Source: Trinickia caryophylli (GTDB lineage: Bacteria; Pseudomonadota; Gammaproteobacteria; Burkholderiales; Burkholderiaceae). From it: a DNA stretch of 64,000 nt. The notes below the pieces were generated by a model. It ran no database searches. It was given only the letters and a program-made list of their open reading frames with translations, and was not told the origin of the DNA. The stretch's first letter is position 1. Every line of letters begins with the position of its first letter. A program made the translations under genes and the position numbers. Shown here in pieces: positions 7,899 through 15,989 of the stretch. Location of the stretch: positions 1,798,001-1,862,000 of the forward strand of contig NZ_CP139970.1 in the NCBI RefSeq assembly GCF_034424545.1, written 5' to 3'.

Positions 7899-8390
7899 TC
7901 AGAGGATCGGCAGCGCCGTCGTTTCCTTGAAGCTTTCGAGCGAGAAGCTCGTCTTGACGTCGATTACCGACGGATGGTGTAGCAACTGATCCTGCACGAA
8001 GCGCGAGAAGTGCACCATGTCCTTCACCTGAACCCGCAGCAGATAATCCATCTCGCCCGTCATCGCGTGGCAGGCGACGACTTCGGGCCACGCCTGCACG
8101 GCCGCCCGGAACAATTCCGCATGCGTCGTGCCGCCGTGCCCGGTCGTGCCGCCGCGCTTTTCCAATCTGACGTTGACGTAGGCAAGCAGGCCCAGCCCCA
8201 GCTTCTGCGGATCGAGCAGCGCTACGTAACGCCGGATCACGCCCCCTTCCTCGAGCCGGCGAATGCGCCGCAGGCACGGGCTCGGCGAGAGATTCACGCG
8301 CTCGGCGATCTCCTGATTCGACGCGCGCCCGTCCTCCTGAAGGATCGCGAGAATGCGCCGGTCGACGGCATCGAGTTCGATCTCGGCCAT
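7899..8390 (-). CDS. Lrp/AsnC-family transcriptional regulator
   Basis: A 163-residue regulator with an N-terminal winged helix-turn-helix (LDAVDRRILAILQEDGRASN, then LSPSPCLRRIRRLEE) and a C-terminal RAM ligand-binding domain (MTGEMDYLLRVQVKD). The start is the ATG at 8390 preceded by GGGG; an in-frame start seven codons upstream lacks a comparable site. It is divergent from hpd with a 148-bp shared region containing several GCAA/TTGC-type half-sites (such as GCAAATTGCG at 8420-8429), so it probably senses an aromatic amino acid and controls hpd and itself; that regulatory link is inferred from orientation. Confidence 0.9.
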   Translation of the reverse strand: MAEIELDAVDRRILAILQEDGRASNQEIAERVNLSPSPCLRRIRRLEEGGVIRRYVALLDPQKLGLGLLAYVNVRLEKRGGTTGHGGTTHAELFRAAVQAWPEVVACHAMTGEMDYLLRVQVKDMVHFSRFVQDQLLHHPSVIDVKTSFSLESFKETTALPIL

Positions 8391-8538
8391 TTTCCCCACC
8401 TTGTAGGCCACACATTGGCAGCAAATTGCGTCATCGTAGGACAGCGCGTTTTAGTTCGCAACATTTTGCCGCACCCCGCGCTATACACTTGCGTAATTGT
8501 TCATCGAGACGTGGTGCACGCCCGAGAAGGAGACACGC

Positions 8539-9636
8539 ATGCAATTTCAGACGTGGGACAACCCCGTCGGTACCGACGGGTTCGAGTTCATCGAGTACAC
8601 GGCGCCCGACCCGAAAGCGCTCGGCAAGCTCTTCGAGCGCATGGGCTTTACCGCCATCGCGCGCCATCGTCACAAGGATGTGACGCTCTATCGGCAAGGC
8701 GGAATCAACTTCATCGTCAACGCGGAACCCGATTCGTTCGCGCAGCGCTTCGCGCGGCTGCACGGTCCGTCGATCTGCGCCATTGCATTTCGCGTGCAGG
8801 ATGCGGCCAAGGCCTATCGGCATGCGCTCGAACTCGGCGCCTGGGGCTTCGACAACAAGACCGGGCCGATGGAGCTCAACATTCCCGCGATCAAGGGCAT
8901 CGGCGATTCGCTCATCTATTTCGTCGATCGCTGGCGCGGCAAAAACGGGGCGGCACCCGGCAGCGTCGGCGACATCGACATCTACGATGTCGACTTCGAA
9001 CCGATCGCGGGCGCCGCGGCGGACCCGGTCGGGCACGGCCTCACATACATCGACCATCTGACGCACAACGTGCACCGCGGCCGCATGCAGGAGTGGGCCG
9101 CCTTCTATGAGCGGCTCTTCAACTTCCGCGAGGTCCGCTATTTCGACATCGAAGGCAAGGTCACCGGCGTGAAATCGAAAGCGATGACCTCGCCTTGCGG
9201 CAAGATCCGCATTCCCATCAACGAGGAAGGCTCGGAAACGCCTGGGCAGATCCAGGAGTATCTCGACGCCTATCACGGCGAAGGCATCCAGCACATCGCA
9301 CTCGGCTCGGGCGATATCTACCGCACGGTCGATGGGCTGCGCGCCGCCGGCATCAAACTGCTCGATACGATCGACACCTATTACGAACTCGTCGATCGGC
9401 GCATACCCGGGCACGGCGAGCCACTCGAGGCGCTGAAGGCGCGCAAGATCCTGATCGACGGGGCCCACGACGATTTGCTGCTGCAGATCTTCACCGAGAA
9501 CCAGATCGGGCCGATCTTCTTCGAAATCATCCAACGCAAGGGCAATCAAGGCTTCGGCGAAGGCAACTTCAAGGCGCTCTTCGAATCGATCGAACTCGAT
9601 CAGATTCGCCGGGGCGTCGTGCACGACAACGTCTGA
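8539..9636 (+). CDS. hpd: 4-hydroxyphenylpyruvate dioxygenase
   Basis: A 365-residue Fe(II) enzyme that converts 4-hydroxyphenylpyruvate to homogentisate in tyrosine catabolism. ATG 8539 follows AAGGAGA, so the longer frame is not used. It has two vicinal-oxygen-chelate domains. The iron-binding triad is visible: His173 in IDHLTHNV, His252 in GIQHIALGSGD and Glu329 in FFEIIQRKG. Length and C-terminus (GNFKALFESIE) are normal. Homogentisate pathway partners (hmgA, fahA) are not in the window. The facing Lrp-type gene is the likely regulator. Confidence 0.96.
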   Translation: MQFQTWDNPVGTDGFEFIEYTAPDPKALGKLFERMGFTAIARHRHKDVTLYRQGGINFIVNAEPDSFAQRFARLHGPSICAIAFRVQDAAKAYRHALELGAWGFDNKTGPMELNIPAIKGIGDSLIYFVDRWRGKNGAAPGSVGDIDIYDVDFEPIAGAAADPVGHGLTYIDHLTHNVHRGRMQEWAAFYERLFNFREVRYFDIEGKVTGVKSKAMTSPCGKIRIPINEEGSETPGQIQEYLDAYHGEGIQHIALGSGDIYRTVDGLRAAGIKLLDTIDTYYELVDRRIPGHGEPLEALKARKILIDGAHDDLLLQIFTENQIGPIFFEIIQRKGNQGFGEGNFKALFESIELDQIRRGVVHDNV

Positions 9637-9663
9637 CGCATTCCGGGCCGCCCCAAATGCAAA

Positions 9664-9696
9664 GGGCGAACCGTGGTTCGCCCGCGTGGTTCGCCC
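9664..9696 (+). terminator. Hairpin with a repeated arm after hpd
   Basis: GGGCGAACC (9664-9672) can pair with GGTTCGCCC at 9675-9683 or with a second identical arm at 9688-9696. Thus one left arm has two competing right arms. No T-run follows directly, so intrinsic termination would be weak. It separates hpd from the convergent small gene ending at 9750. Confidence 0.45.
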
Positions 9697-9749
9697 TCTT
9701 GCTCCTTGTGGCCGGCCGCGCTCGCATTCGGCGGCGCGGCAGCGTTCGA

Positions 9750-9953
9750 TCAACGCTTGACGGAGAATTCGTCGCCCTTGGTTGCGGCCGTGTCCGGCTC
9801 GTTGCCAACCCCTGCGGAGGCGATCCGCGCCGCATGCGAAACCGCGGCGGCCATTCTATCCGCGGTCGCCGCCTCCGCAGCGCGAACCGGCAGGTTCATG
9901 GCGAAAAAGGCAGCGGACACCATCAGAAAGCTCTGAACGTTGCGCTTGTTCAT
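9750..9953 (-). CDS. Small exported protein of unknown function
   Basis: A 67-residue protein with a signal peptide (MNKRNVQSFLMVSAAFFAMN, then LPVRAAEA as a cleavage region), leaving a mature peptide of about 40 residues, Ala-rich and without Cys. The start is supported by AAGGAG a few bases upstream on the complementary strand. It is monocistronic and convergent to hpd. No family is recognised; the good start site and signal peptide make it more than a chance frame. Confidence 0.6.
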   Translation of the reverse strand: MNKRNVQSFLMVSAAFFAMNLPVRAAEAATADRMAAAVSHAARIASAGVGNEPDTAATKGDEFSVKR

Positions 9954-10115
9954 CTGTACTCCTTATATTGCTGTCGCGCCCGGTCCGGCGGCGCGTGATT
10001 ACGACGCTCGCTTCGTCAGCGAGAACGACATTAGACGATACCTGCCCCGCGGGTTCCACCTTCCGAACAACGCGTTACCTCGGTTACAGATCGATACGCC
10101 TGGGCAGGCCGCCGT

Positions 10116-11240
10116 TCAATTCGCGTTCCCGGCCCCGCGGCAGACGCGCGGGCGCCCAGCCCGCTTGGGCGTGCGCACAGGTTCGACGACATTGCGCCAC
10201 CATCTTTCACCCCGATGCGGTTCGGCGAGGCTCAGCCGCTCACCCATGCGGGGCGTACAAAGCGCGATGCTCTGCGCGACGCTCAGCGACGTCACGCGTT
10301 CGAATGGTTCATGCCAGTGATGCATCGCAAGATCGAACGTGCCGTTGTGAACCGGCACGAGCCATCGCCCTTGCAAATCGATATGCGCCTGTACCGTCTC
10401 TTCGGGTTGCATATGGACGTACGGCCACTGAGCGTCATAGGCTCCCGTTTCGAGCAGCGTGACGTCGAACGGACCGAGACGTTCGCCGATGGCCTTGAAG
10501 CCCTCGAAGTAGCCCGTGTCTCCGCTAAAAAAGAGACGCAGGTCGTCATCGACGATCACCCACGATGCCCAAAGCGTGCTGTTTCCGTCGAACAGGCTGC
10601 GCCCGGAAAAATGCTGCGCGGGCGTAGCCGTGAGTTCGAGCCCGTCGATCTCGGTGCCCTGCCACCAGTCGAACTGGCGCACCTTCGCGGCATCGATGCC
10701 CCACTCGATCAGCCGATCGCCCACGCCGAGGGGCGCCAGGAACACGCCCGTCGTCGCCGCGAGCGCCAGCACCGAGTCGCGATCCAGGTGATCGTAGTGG
10801 TCGTGAGAGAGAATCACGCCCCGCAGCGGCGGCAGTTCTTCGAGCGCAATCGGCGGTGCGTGGAAGCGCTTCGGGCCGAAACGCCGAAACGGCGACGCCC
10901 GCTCGGCAAACACCGGGTCGGTCAGCCAGAACTGCCCGCGCAGTTTCAGCAACATCGTGGAATGCCCAAGACGGTACAGGCTGCGTTCAGGCGCGGCTTC
11001 GAGCTCCCCGCGCGTCAAGGCGTCCACCGGTACGGTGCCTGCAGGTACGGTGCCGCGCGGCTTGTTCAACAGGACGTTCCAGGCGATCCTCAGCATCTTG
11101 CCGATGCCCTCGACGGGACGCGGCTTGACGTTGCGAAAGCGCTCGCCGTCGTGTTGCGGCGAGGAACGCGACAGCGCCCGCCCGCGGTTCGCCGCCGCAA
11201 CGCCGAGCGTACGGCCAAGAAAATCGGAGATAGATGACAT
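10116..11240 (-). CDS. MBL-fold metallo-hydrolase (UlaG / NAPE-PLD-like)
   Basis: A 374-residue protein of the metallo-beta-lactamase superfamily. The metal-binding HxHxDH motif is seen as SHDHYDHLD near residue 145; further ligands fit FFSGDTGYFEGF and a late His in LVPVHNGTFDLAMHH. The N-terminal part (RLGHSTMLLKLRGQFWLTDP) matches the NAPE-PLD/UlaG branch, whose members hydrolyse phosphoesters or lactones. No signal peptide is evident. It faces a TetR gene across an 84-bp region with an operator-like inverted repeat. Substrate unknown. Confidence 0.88.
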   Translation of the reverse strand: MSSISDFLGRTLGVAAANRGRALSRSSPQHDGERFRNVKPRPVEGIGKMLRIAWNVLLNKPRGTVPAGTVPVDALTRGELEAAPERSLYRLGHSTMLLKLRGQFWLTDPVFAERASPFRRFGPKRFHAPPIALEELPPLRGVILSHDHYDHLDRDSVLALAATTGVFLAPLGVGDRLIEWGIDAAKVRQFDWWQGTEIDGLELTATPAQHFSGRSLFDGNSTLWASWVIVDDDLRLFFSGDTGYFEGFKAIGERLGPFDVTLLETGAYDAQWPYVHMQPEETVQAHIDLQGRWLVPVHNGTFDLAMHHWHEPFERVTSLSVAQSIALCTPRMGERLSLAEPHRGERWWRNVVEPVRTPKRAGRPRVCRGAGNAN

Positions 11241-11280
11241 GCGGGCGGCCTTCGGAACCAGAAGTAGACTAGCCAGTGTA

Positions 11281-11303
11281 GTTTATTTTCAATCAAAGTA
11301 AAC
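11281..11303. promoter_or_regulatory. Inverted repeat, probable TetR operator
   Basis: GTTTATTTT (11281-11289), a 5-bp spacer and AAAGTAAAC (11295-11303) form a near-perfect inverted repeat with eight of nine pairs matching. It lies between the divergent MBL hydrolase and TetR genes, 22 bp before the TetR start, and is AT-rich against the surrounding sequence. A site for autoregulation by the TetR protein is likely. Confidence 0.65.
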
Positions 11304-11324
11304 CGCCCGGTGTAAAATTTCGCG

Positions 11325-11939
11325 ATGGAACCCGCCACACCCGCTTTGCGCCTGACCGACCGGAAGCACGTCGCCATCATCGATGCGGCGATCGAGGAGT
11401 TCCGCGCCGCTGGCTTCGAGGCGACGAGCATGGACCGTATCGCGGCCCGTGCGAACGTCTCCAAGCGCACGGTCTACAACCATTTCCCGAGCAAGGAAGC
11501 GCTTTTCGCGGCCATCCTTCGCCAACTGTGGGAAGCCAGCCAGAAAGGCACGCCGCTGGCCTACCGTGCCGACGAACCGTTGCGCCCGCAGTTGCTGGCA
11601 CTGCTGACGCGCAAATTGCGCCTGCTCGATGACGAAGCATTCCTGTCGCTCGCGCGTGTGGCGATCGCGGCCGGCATTCACTCGCCCGAACGCGCGCGGG
11701 ACATGGTCGCGCGCATGGGCGAACGCGAGGAAGATCTGACGACGTGGGTGCGGGCGGCCGCGGCCGATGGCCGGCTACGCGCGCCGGACCCGGTCTTCGC
11801 CGCGTTGCAGTTGCAAGGGCTCGTCAAGGCGTTCGCTTTCTGGCCCCAAGTCACGATGGGGCAGCCGAGGCTGACGGAAGACGAGCAACGCCGCGTGGCC
11901 GAATCCGCCGCCGACCTCTTCCTCGCTCACTACGGCTGA
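11325..11939 (+). CDS. TetR/AcrR-family transcriptional regulator
   Basis: A 204-residue regulator. The N-terminal helix-turn-helix is clear (IIDAAIEEFRAAGFEATSMD, then ARANVSKRTVYNHFPSKEAL), followed by a helical domain of the AcrR-C type. It is divergent from the MBL hydrolase at 10116 and next to the inverted repeat at 11281, so that hydrolase is the most likely target. The inducer is not predictable. Unrelated in its ligand domain to PaaR at 6252 as far as I can judge by eye. Confidence 0.9.
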   Translation: MEPATPALRLTDRKHVAIIDAAIEEFRAAGFEATSMDRIAARANVSKRTVYNHFPSKEALFAAILRQLWEASQKGTPLAYRADEPLRPQLLALLTRKLRLLDDEAFLSLARVAIAAGIHSPERARDMVARMGEREEDLTTWVRAAAADGRLRAPDPVFAALQLQGLVKAFAFWPQVTMGQPRLTEDEQRRVAESAADLFLAHYG

Positions 11940-12107
11940 GCGGTGGGCACCCAGCCCCCGGGCGCAAGATGCACCGGTCCTTCGCCTGCGCAGCCGACAG
12001 AAAAGTGAAGCGCCGCAGCGCCAGAAACGACCGGTACCCCGTCGACACACCAAAACAAGATAAGCCTTGCGCCGACGGGCGGCTTTCGCGTTGATTTCCC
12101 GCGATTT

Positions 12108-12144
12108 TTGACAGCCTGCGGCGGGTTTTTACCAGTGCTACCAT
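12108..12144 (+). promoter_or_regulatory. Possible promoter of the indolepyruvate oxidoreductase gene
   Basis: A TTGACA hexamer at 12108-12113 is followed by weak -10 candidates (TACCAG at 12130, 16-bp spacing; or TGCTACCAT at 12136-12144). It lies about 100 bp before the 12248 start in the otherwise featureless 308-bp gap after the TetR gene. Only the -35 box is convincing. Confidence 0.35.
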
Positions 12145-12247
12145 CCCAAAAAAACAGTCAATATGGCAAGCCAAGGCGGACGCGTCCATAAGACGCCGAC
12201 GCCAGCAATGTTTTGGTGATCCCAAACAGGGTTGGAGGAGTCCCCCA

Positions 12248-15200
12248 ATGAATGCCCCGCTAGACGCTGGTCAGCGTGCTTCGCTCGAAGCCGCCTTGTC
12301 TTCCGTCACGCTCGACGATAAATACACGCTTGAACGCGGCCGCGCCTATATGAGCGGCATTCAGGCACTGGTCCGGCTGCCGATGCTGCAGCAGGCGCGC
12401 GATCAGGCGCAAGAACTGAATACGGCCGGCTTCGTGTCCGGCTACCGGGGTTCGCCGCTCGGCGGTCTCGACCTCGCCCTCTGGAAAGCCAAGAAGCACC
12501 TCGCGGCGCATCGCGTCGTCTTTCAGCCCGGCGTCAACGAAGATCTCGCCGCCACGGCCGTCTGGGGCACGCAGCAGGTCAATCTCTACCCGAGCGCCAG
12601 GTACGACGGCGTTTTCTCGATGTGGTACGGCAAGGGTCCCGGCGTGGACCGCTCGGCCGACGTTCTCAAGCACGGCAATTCGGCCGGTTCCTCGCGCCAC
12701 GGCGGGGTGCTCGTGCTGGCCGGCGACGATCATGCCTGCAAGTCCTCCACGCTCGCGCATCAGTCCGAGCACATCTTCAAGGCCTGCGGGTTGCCGGTGC
12801 TCTTCCCCTCGAACGTGCAGGAGTATCTCGACTTCGGCCTGCACGGTTGGGCAATGAGCCGTTACTCGGGCCTTTGGGTGGCGATGAAGTGCGTGACCGA
12901 CGTGGTCGAATCGTCGGCCTCTGTCGATATCGATCCGCACCGCACGCAGATCGTGCTGCCGACCGATTTCATCATGCCCGACGGCGGGCTCAACATCCGC
13001 TGGCCCGATCCGCCGCTCGTGCAGGAGGCGCGGCTGCTCGATTACAAGTGGTACGCGGCGCTCGCCTATGTGCGCGCCAACAAGCTCGACCGCATCGAGA
13101 TCGATTCGCCCGAAGCGCGCTTCGGCATCATCACGGGCGGCAAAGCCTATCTCGACGTACGCCAGGCGCTCGTCGACCTCGGGCTCGACGACGACACCTG
13201 CGCGCGCATCGGCATCCGCCTCTACAAGGTGGGCTGCGTCTGGCCGCTGGAAGCCCAGGGCGCGCAGGCGTTCGCGCGCGGCTTGCAGGAAATTCTCGTC
13301 GTCGAGGAAAAACGCCAGATCCTCGAATACGCGATCAAGGAAGAGCTGTACAACTGGCCCGACGGTCAGCGCCCGCGCGTATTCGGCAAGTTCGACGAAA
13401 AGGACGGCGCGGGTGGCGAGTGGTCCGTGCCGATGGGCAACTGGTTGCTGCCCGCGCATTACGAACTCTCGCCTGCGCTCATCGCCAAGGCCATCGCCAC
13501 GCGGCTCGAGAAATTCGACCTGCCCTCGGACGTGCGCGCGCACATCGCGGCTCGTATCGCCGTGATCGACGCGAAAGAGAAAGCGCTGGCAAAGCCGCGC
13601 GTCGCGGTCGAGCGCAAGCCCTGGTTCTGCTCGGGCTGCCCGCACAACACGTCGACCAACGTGCCCGAGGGCTCGCGCGCCATGGCCGGCATCGGCTGCC
13701 ATTACATGACGGTCTGGATGGACCGCAATACGAGCACGTTCAGCCAGATGGGCGGAGAAGGCGTGGCCTGGACAGGCCAGGCGCCGTTCACGAACGACCG
13801 CCACGTGTTCGCGAACCTCGGCGACGGCACCTATTTCCACTCGGGCCTGCTGGCGATTCGGGCCGCGATCGCCTCGAAGGTGAACATCACCTACAAGATC
13901 CTCTATAACGACGCGGTGGCGATGACGGGCGGCCAGCCGGTGGACGGCGTGCTGAGCGTGCCGCAGATCACGCATCAGCTCGCGGCCGAAGGTGCGACGA
14001 AGATCGTCATCGTGACCGACGAGCCGCACAAGTACGACGGCTCCAATGAACTGGCGCCCGGCGTCACGATCCATCACCGCGATACGCTCGATGCCGTGCA
14101 GCGCGAGTTGCGCGAGATTACCGGCACGACGATCCTGATCTACGACCAGACCTGCGCGACCGAGAAGCGCCGGCGCCGCAAGAAAGGCGAATTCCCCGAC
14201 CCGGCGCGGCGCGTCGTCATCAACGAGGCCGTTTGCGAAGGCTGCGGCGATTGCTCCGTGCAGTCGAACTGCCTGTCGGTCGAGCCGCTCGAAACCGAGT
14301 TCGGCACGAAGCGGCAGATCAATCAGTCCAGCTGCAACAAGGACTTTTCGTGCCTGAAGGGCTTCTGCCCGAGCTTCGTCACCGTCGAGGGCGGGCAACT
14401 ACGCAAGCCGAAGCCGCTCGATGCCAAGGCCAGCGACGGGCTACCGCCCATTCCCGAGCCGGCGCTGCCAGCCATTGCGCGCCCCTATGGCGTGCTCGTC
14501 ACAGGCGTGGGCGGCACCGGTGTCGTGACGATCGGCGCGCTCGTCGGCATGGCCGCGCATCTCGAACAAAAGGGCGTGACCGTACTCGACGTAACCGGGC
14601 TCGCGCAAAAGGGCGGTGCCGTGATGAGCCACGTGCAGATCGCCAATGCGCCGGGCGACATCCACGCCACGCGCATCGCCATGGGCGAGGCGGACCTCGT
14701 CATCGGCTGCGATGCGATCGTGACCGCCAGTGACGAGTGCACGTCGCGCATGCAGTTCGGGCATACGCGCGTCGTCGTCAACAGTTCGAAGACGCCCACG
14801 GCCGATTTCATCCGCAATCCCAACTGGACCTTCCCCGGCTCGAGCACGGAAAACGACGTGCGCGCAGCAGCAGGCGACGGCGTCGAACTCGTCGATGCGA
14901 ATCACTACGCCGTCGCGCTGCTTGGCGACGCGATCTATACGAACCCGTTCGTGCTGGGCTACGCTTGGCAGCGCGGCTGGCTGCCGCTTGCGCACCGCTC
15001 GCTCGTGCGTGCGATCGAGCTGAACGGCGTGCAGGTGGAAAAAAACCTCGCCGCGTTCGAGTGGGGGCGGCGTGCCGCGCACGATCCTGCGAGCGTGAAG
15101 CGTGCCGCCGAGGGCGGCAGCAGCGCCTCAGAGAACCGCGCCACCGTCATCGCGCTGCATACGAAGAAGGCCGTCGATGCGCTGATCGGCAAGCGCATGG

Positions 15201-15841
15201 AGCACCTCGCCGCGTACCAGAACGCGGCCTATGCGGGGCGCTACGAAGCCCTCGTCTCGCAGGTGCGCGCGGCCGAGCGGGCCCTGGCACAGGGCGATGC
15301 CGCACAGGAGCCGCTGACCGAAGCGGTTGCGCGCAACCTGCACAAGCTCATGGCGTACAAGGACGAGTACGAGGTCGCCCGCCTGCAAACGGATCCGGCC
15401 TTCCTGGCACGGCTCGGAGCGCAGTTCGAAGGCGAATGGAAGCTCCACTTCCATCTCGCGCCGCCGCTTTTCGCCAAGAAGGACGCAAACGGCCATCTCG
15501 TGAAGAAGCAGTATGGACCGTGGATGCTTTCGGCGTTCAAGCTGCTCGCAAAGGTGAAGTTCCTGCGCGGCTCGGCGTTGGATCCGTTCGGCAAGACCGA
15601 AGAGCGCCGCACCGAGCGTGCGTTGATCGGCGAGTACGAAGCGCTCGTGCGCGAACTGGTGGCGGGGGTGAAGGCAGACAATCTGCCGCTCGCGATCGAA
15701 CTCGCCAACCTGCCGGACGGCATTCGCGGCTTCGGCCACGTGAAGGAGCACAACCTGCGGGCCGTACGGGCCAAGTGGAGCGACCTGCTCGCCAAATGGC
15801 GCCAGTCGGGCGGCGGCGGCACGGCGCGGCACGCGGCGTAG
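12248..15841 (+). CDS. Indolepyruvate ferredoxin oxidoreductase, fused alpha-gamma form
   Basis: A 1197-residue cytosolic enzyme that oxidatively decarboxylates aryl pyruvates such as indolepyruvate and phenylpyruvate to aryl-acetyl-CoA, with electron transfer through Fe-S clusters. GGAGGAG precedes ATG 12248. In order: alpha-type domain with the thiamine-diphosphate motif (GDGTYFHSG near 526 to LYNDAVAMTGGQ near 555), a Cys cluster (CEGCGDCSVQSNC near 663, later CNKDFSCLKGFC), a gamma-type domain (VTGVGGTGVVTIGAL near 750) and a C-terminal extension. Fusion into one chain is normal for proteobacterial forms. Functionally it fits the phenylacetyl-CoA pathway earlier in the window, because its product from phenylpyruvate is phenylacetyl-CoA (inference). 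Confidence 0.93.
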   Translation: MNAPLDAGQRASLEAALSSVTLDDKYTLERGRAYMSGIQALVRLPMLQQARDQAQELNTAGFVSGYRGSPLGGLDLALWKAKKHLAAHRVVFQPGVNEDLAATAVWGTQQVNLYPSARYDGVFSMWYGKGPGVDRSADVLKHGNSAGSSRHGGVLVLAGDDHACKSSTLAHQSEHIFKACGLPVLFPSNVQEYLDFGLHGWAMSRYSGLWVAMKCVTDVVESSASVDIDPHRTQIVLPTDFIMPDGGLNIRWPDPPLVQEARLLDYKWYAALAYVRANKLDRIEIDSPEARFGIITGGKAYLDVRQALVDLGLDDDTCARIGIRLYKVGCVWPLEAQGAQAFARGLQEILVVEEKRQILEYAIKEELYNWPDGQRPRVFGKFDEKDGAGGEWSVPMGNWLLPAHYELSPALIAKAIATRLEKFDLPSDVRAHIAARIAVIDAKEKALAKPRVAVERKPWFCSGCPHNTSTNVPEGSRAMAGIGCHYMTVWMDRNTSTFSQMGGEGVAWTGQAPFTNDRHVFANLGDGTYFHSGLLAIRAAIASKVNITYKILYNDAVAMTGGQPVDGVLSVPQITHQLAAEGATKIVIVTDEPHKYDGSNELAPGVTIHHRDTLDAVQRELREITGTTILIYDQTCATEKRRRRKKGEFPDPARRVVINEAVCEGCGDCSVQSNCLSVEPLETEFGTKRQINQSSCNKDFSCLKGFCPSFVTVEGGQLRKPKPLDAKASDGLPPIPEPALPAIARPYGVLVTGVGGTGVVTIGALVGMAAHLEQKGVTVLDVTGLAQKGGAVMSHVQIANAPGDIHATRIAMGEADLVIGCDAIVTASDECTSRMQFGHTRVVVNSSKTPTADFIRNPNWTFPGSSTENDVRAAAGDGVELVDANHYAVALLGDAIYTNPFVLGYAWQRGWLPLAHRSLVRAIELNGVQVEKNLAAFEWGRRAAHDPASVKRAAEGGSSASENRATVIALHTKKAVDALIGKRMEHLAAYQNAAYAGRYEALVSQVRAAERALAQGDAAQEPLTEAVARNLHKLMAYKDEYEVARLQTDPAFLARLGAQFEGEWKLHFHLAPPLFAKKDANGHLVKKQYGPWMLSAFKLLAKVKFLRGSALDPFGKTEERRTERALIGEYEALVRELVAGVKADNLPLAIELANLPDGIRGFGHVKEHNLRAVRAKWSDLLAKWRQSGGGGTARHAA

Positions 15842-15902
15842 GAGGCCGACGAAGCGAAAAAGGCGGGACGGGCCACTGCGGCCCTCCAACGCCAGCCAAA
15901 AG

Positions 15903-15941
15903 AAAAAGGCGGCTGCACCGAACGAACGGGCAGCCGCCTTT
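15903..15941. terminator. Bidirectional rho-independent terminator
   Basis: An 11-bp stem AAGGCGGCTGC / GCAGCCGCCTT (15906-15916 with 15930-15940) lies between the convergent oxidoreductase and malic enzyme genes. Five A residues precede it and TTTA follows, so it can end transcripts from both sides; the minus-strand U-run is the better one. Confidence 0.85.
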
Positions 15942-15989
15942 ACTTTGCGCTGCGGCGAAGCTTTGAGCGCTTACAGATGCTTATTGCGC

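Noticed and set aside
12260..14398. 712-codon minus-strand frame
   Set aside because: Lies wholly inside the indolepyruvate oxidoreductase gene, which has clear domain motifs; typical antisense frame in high-GC DNA.
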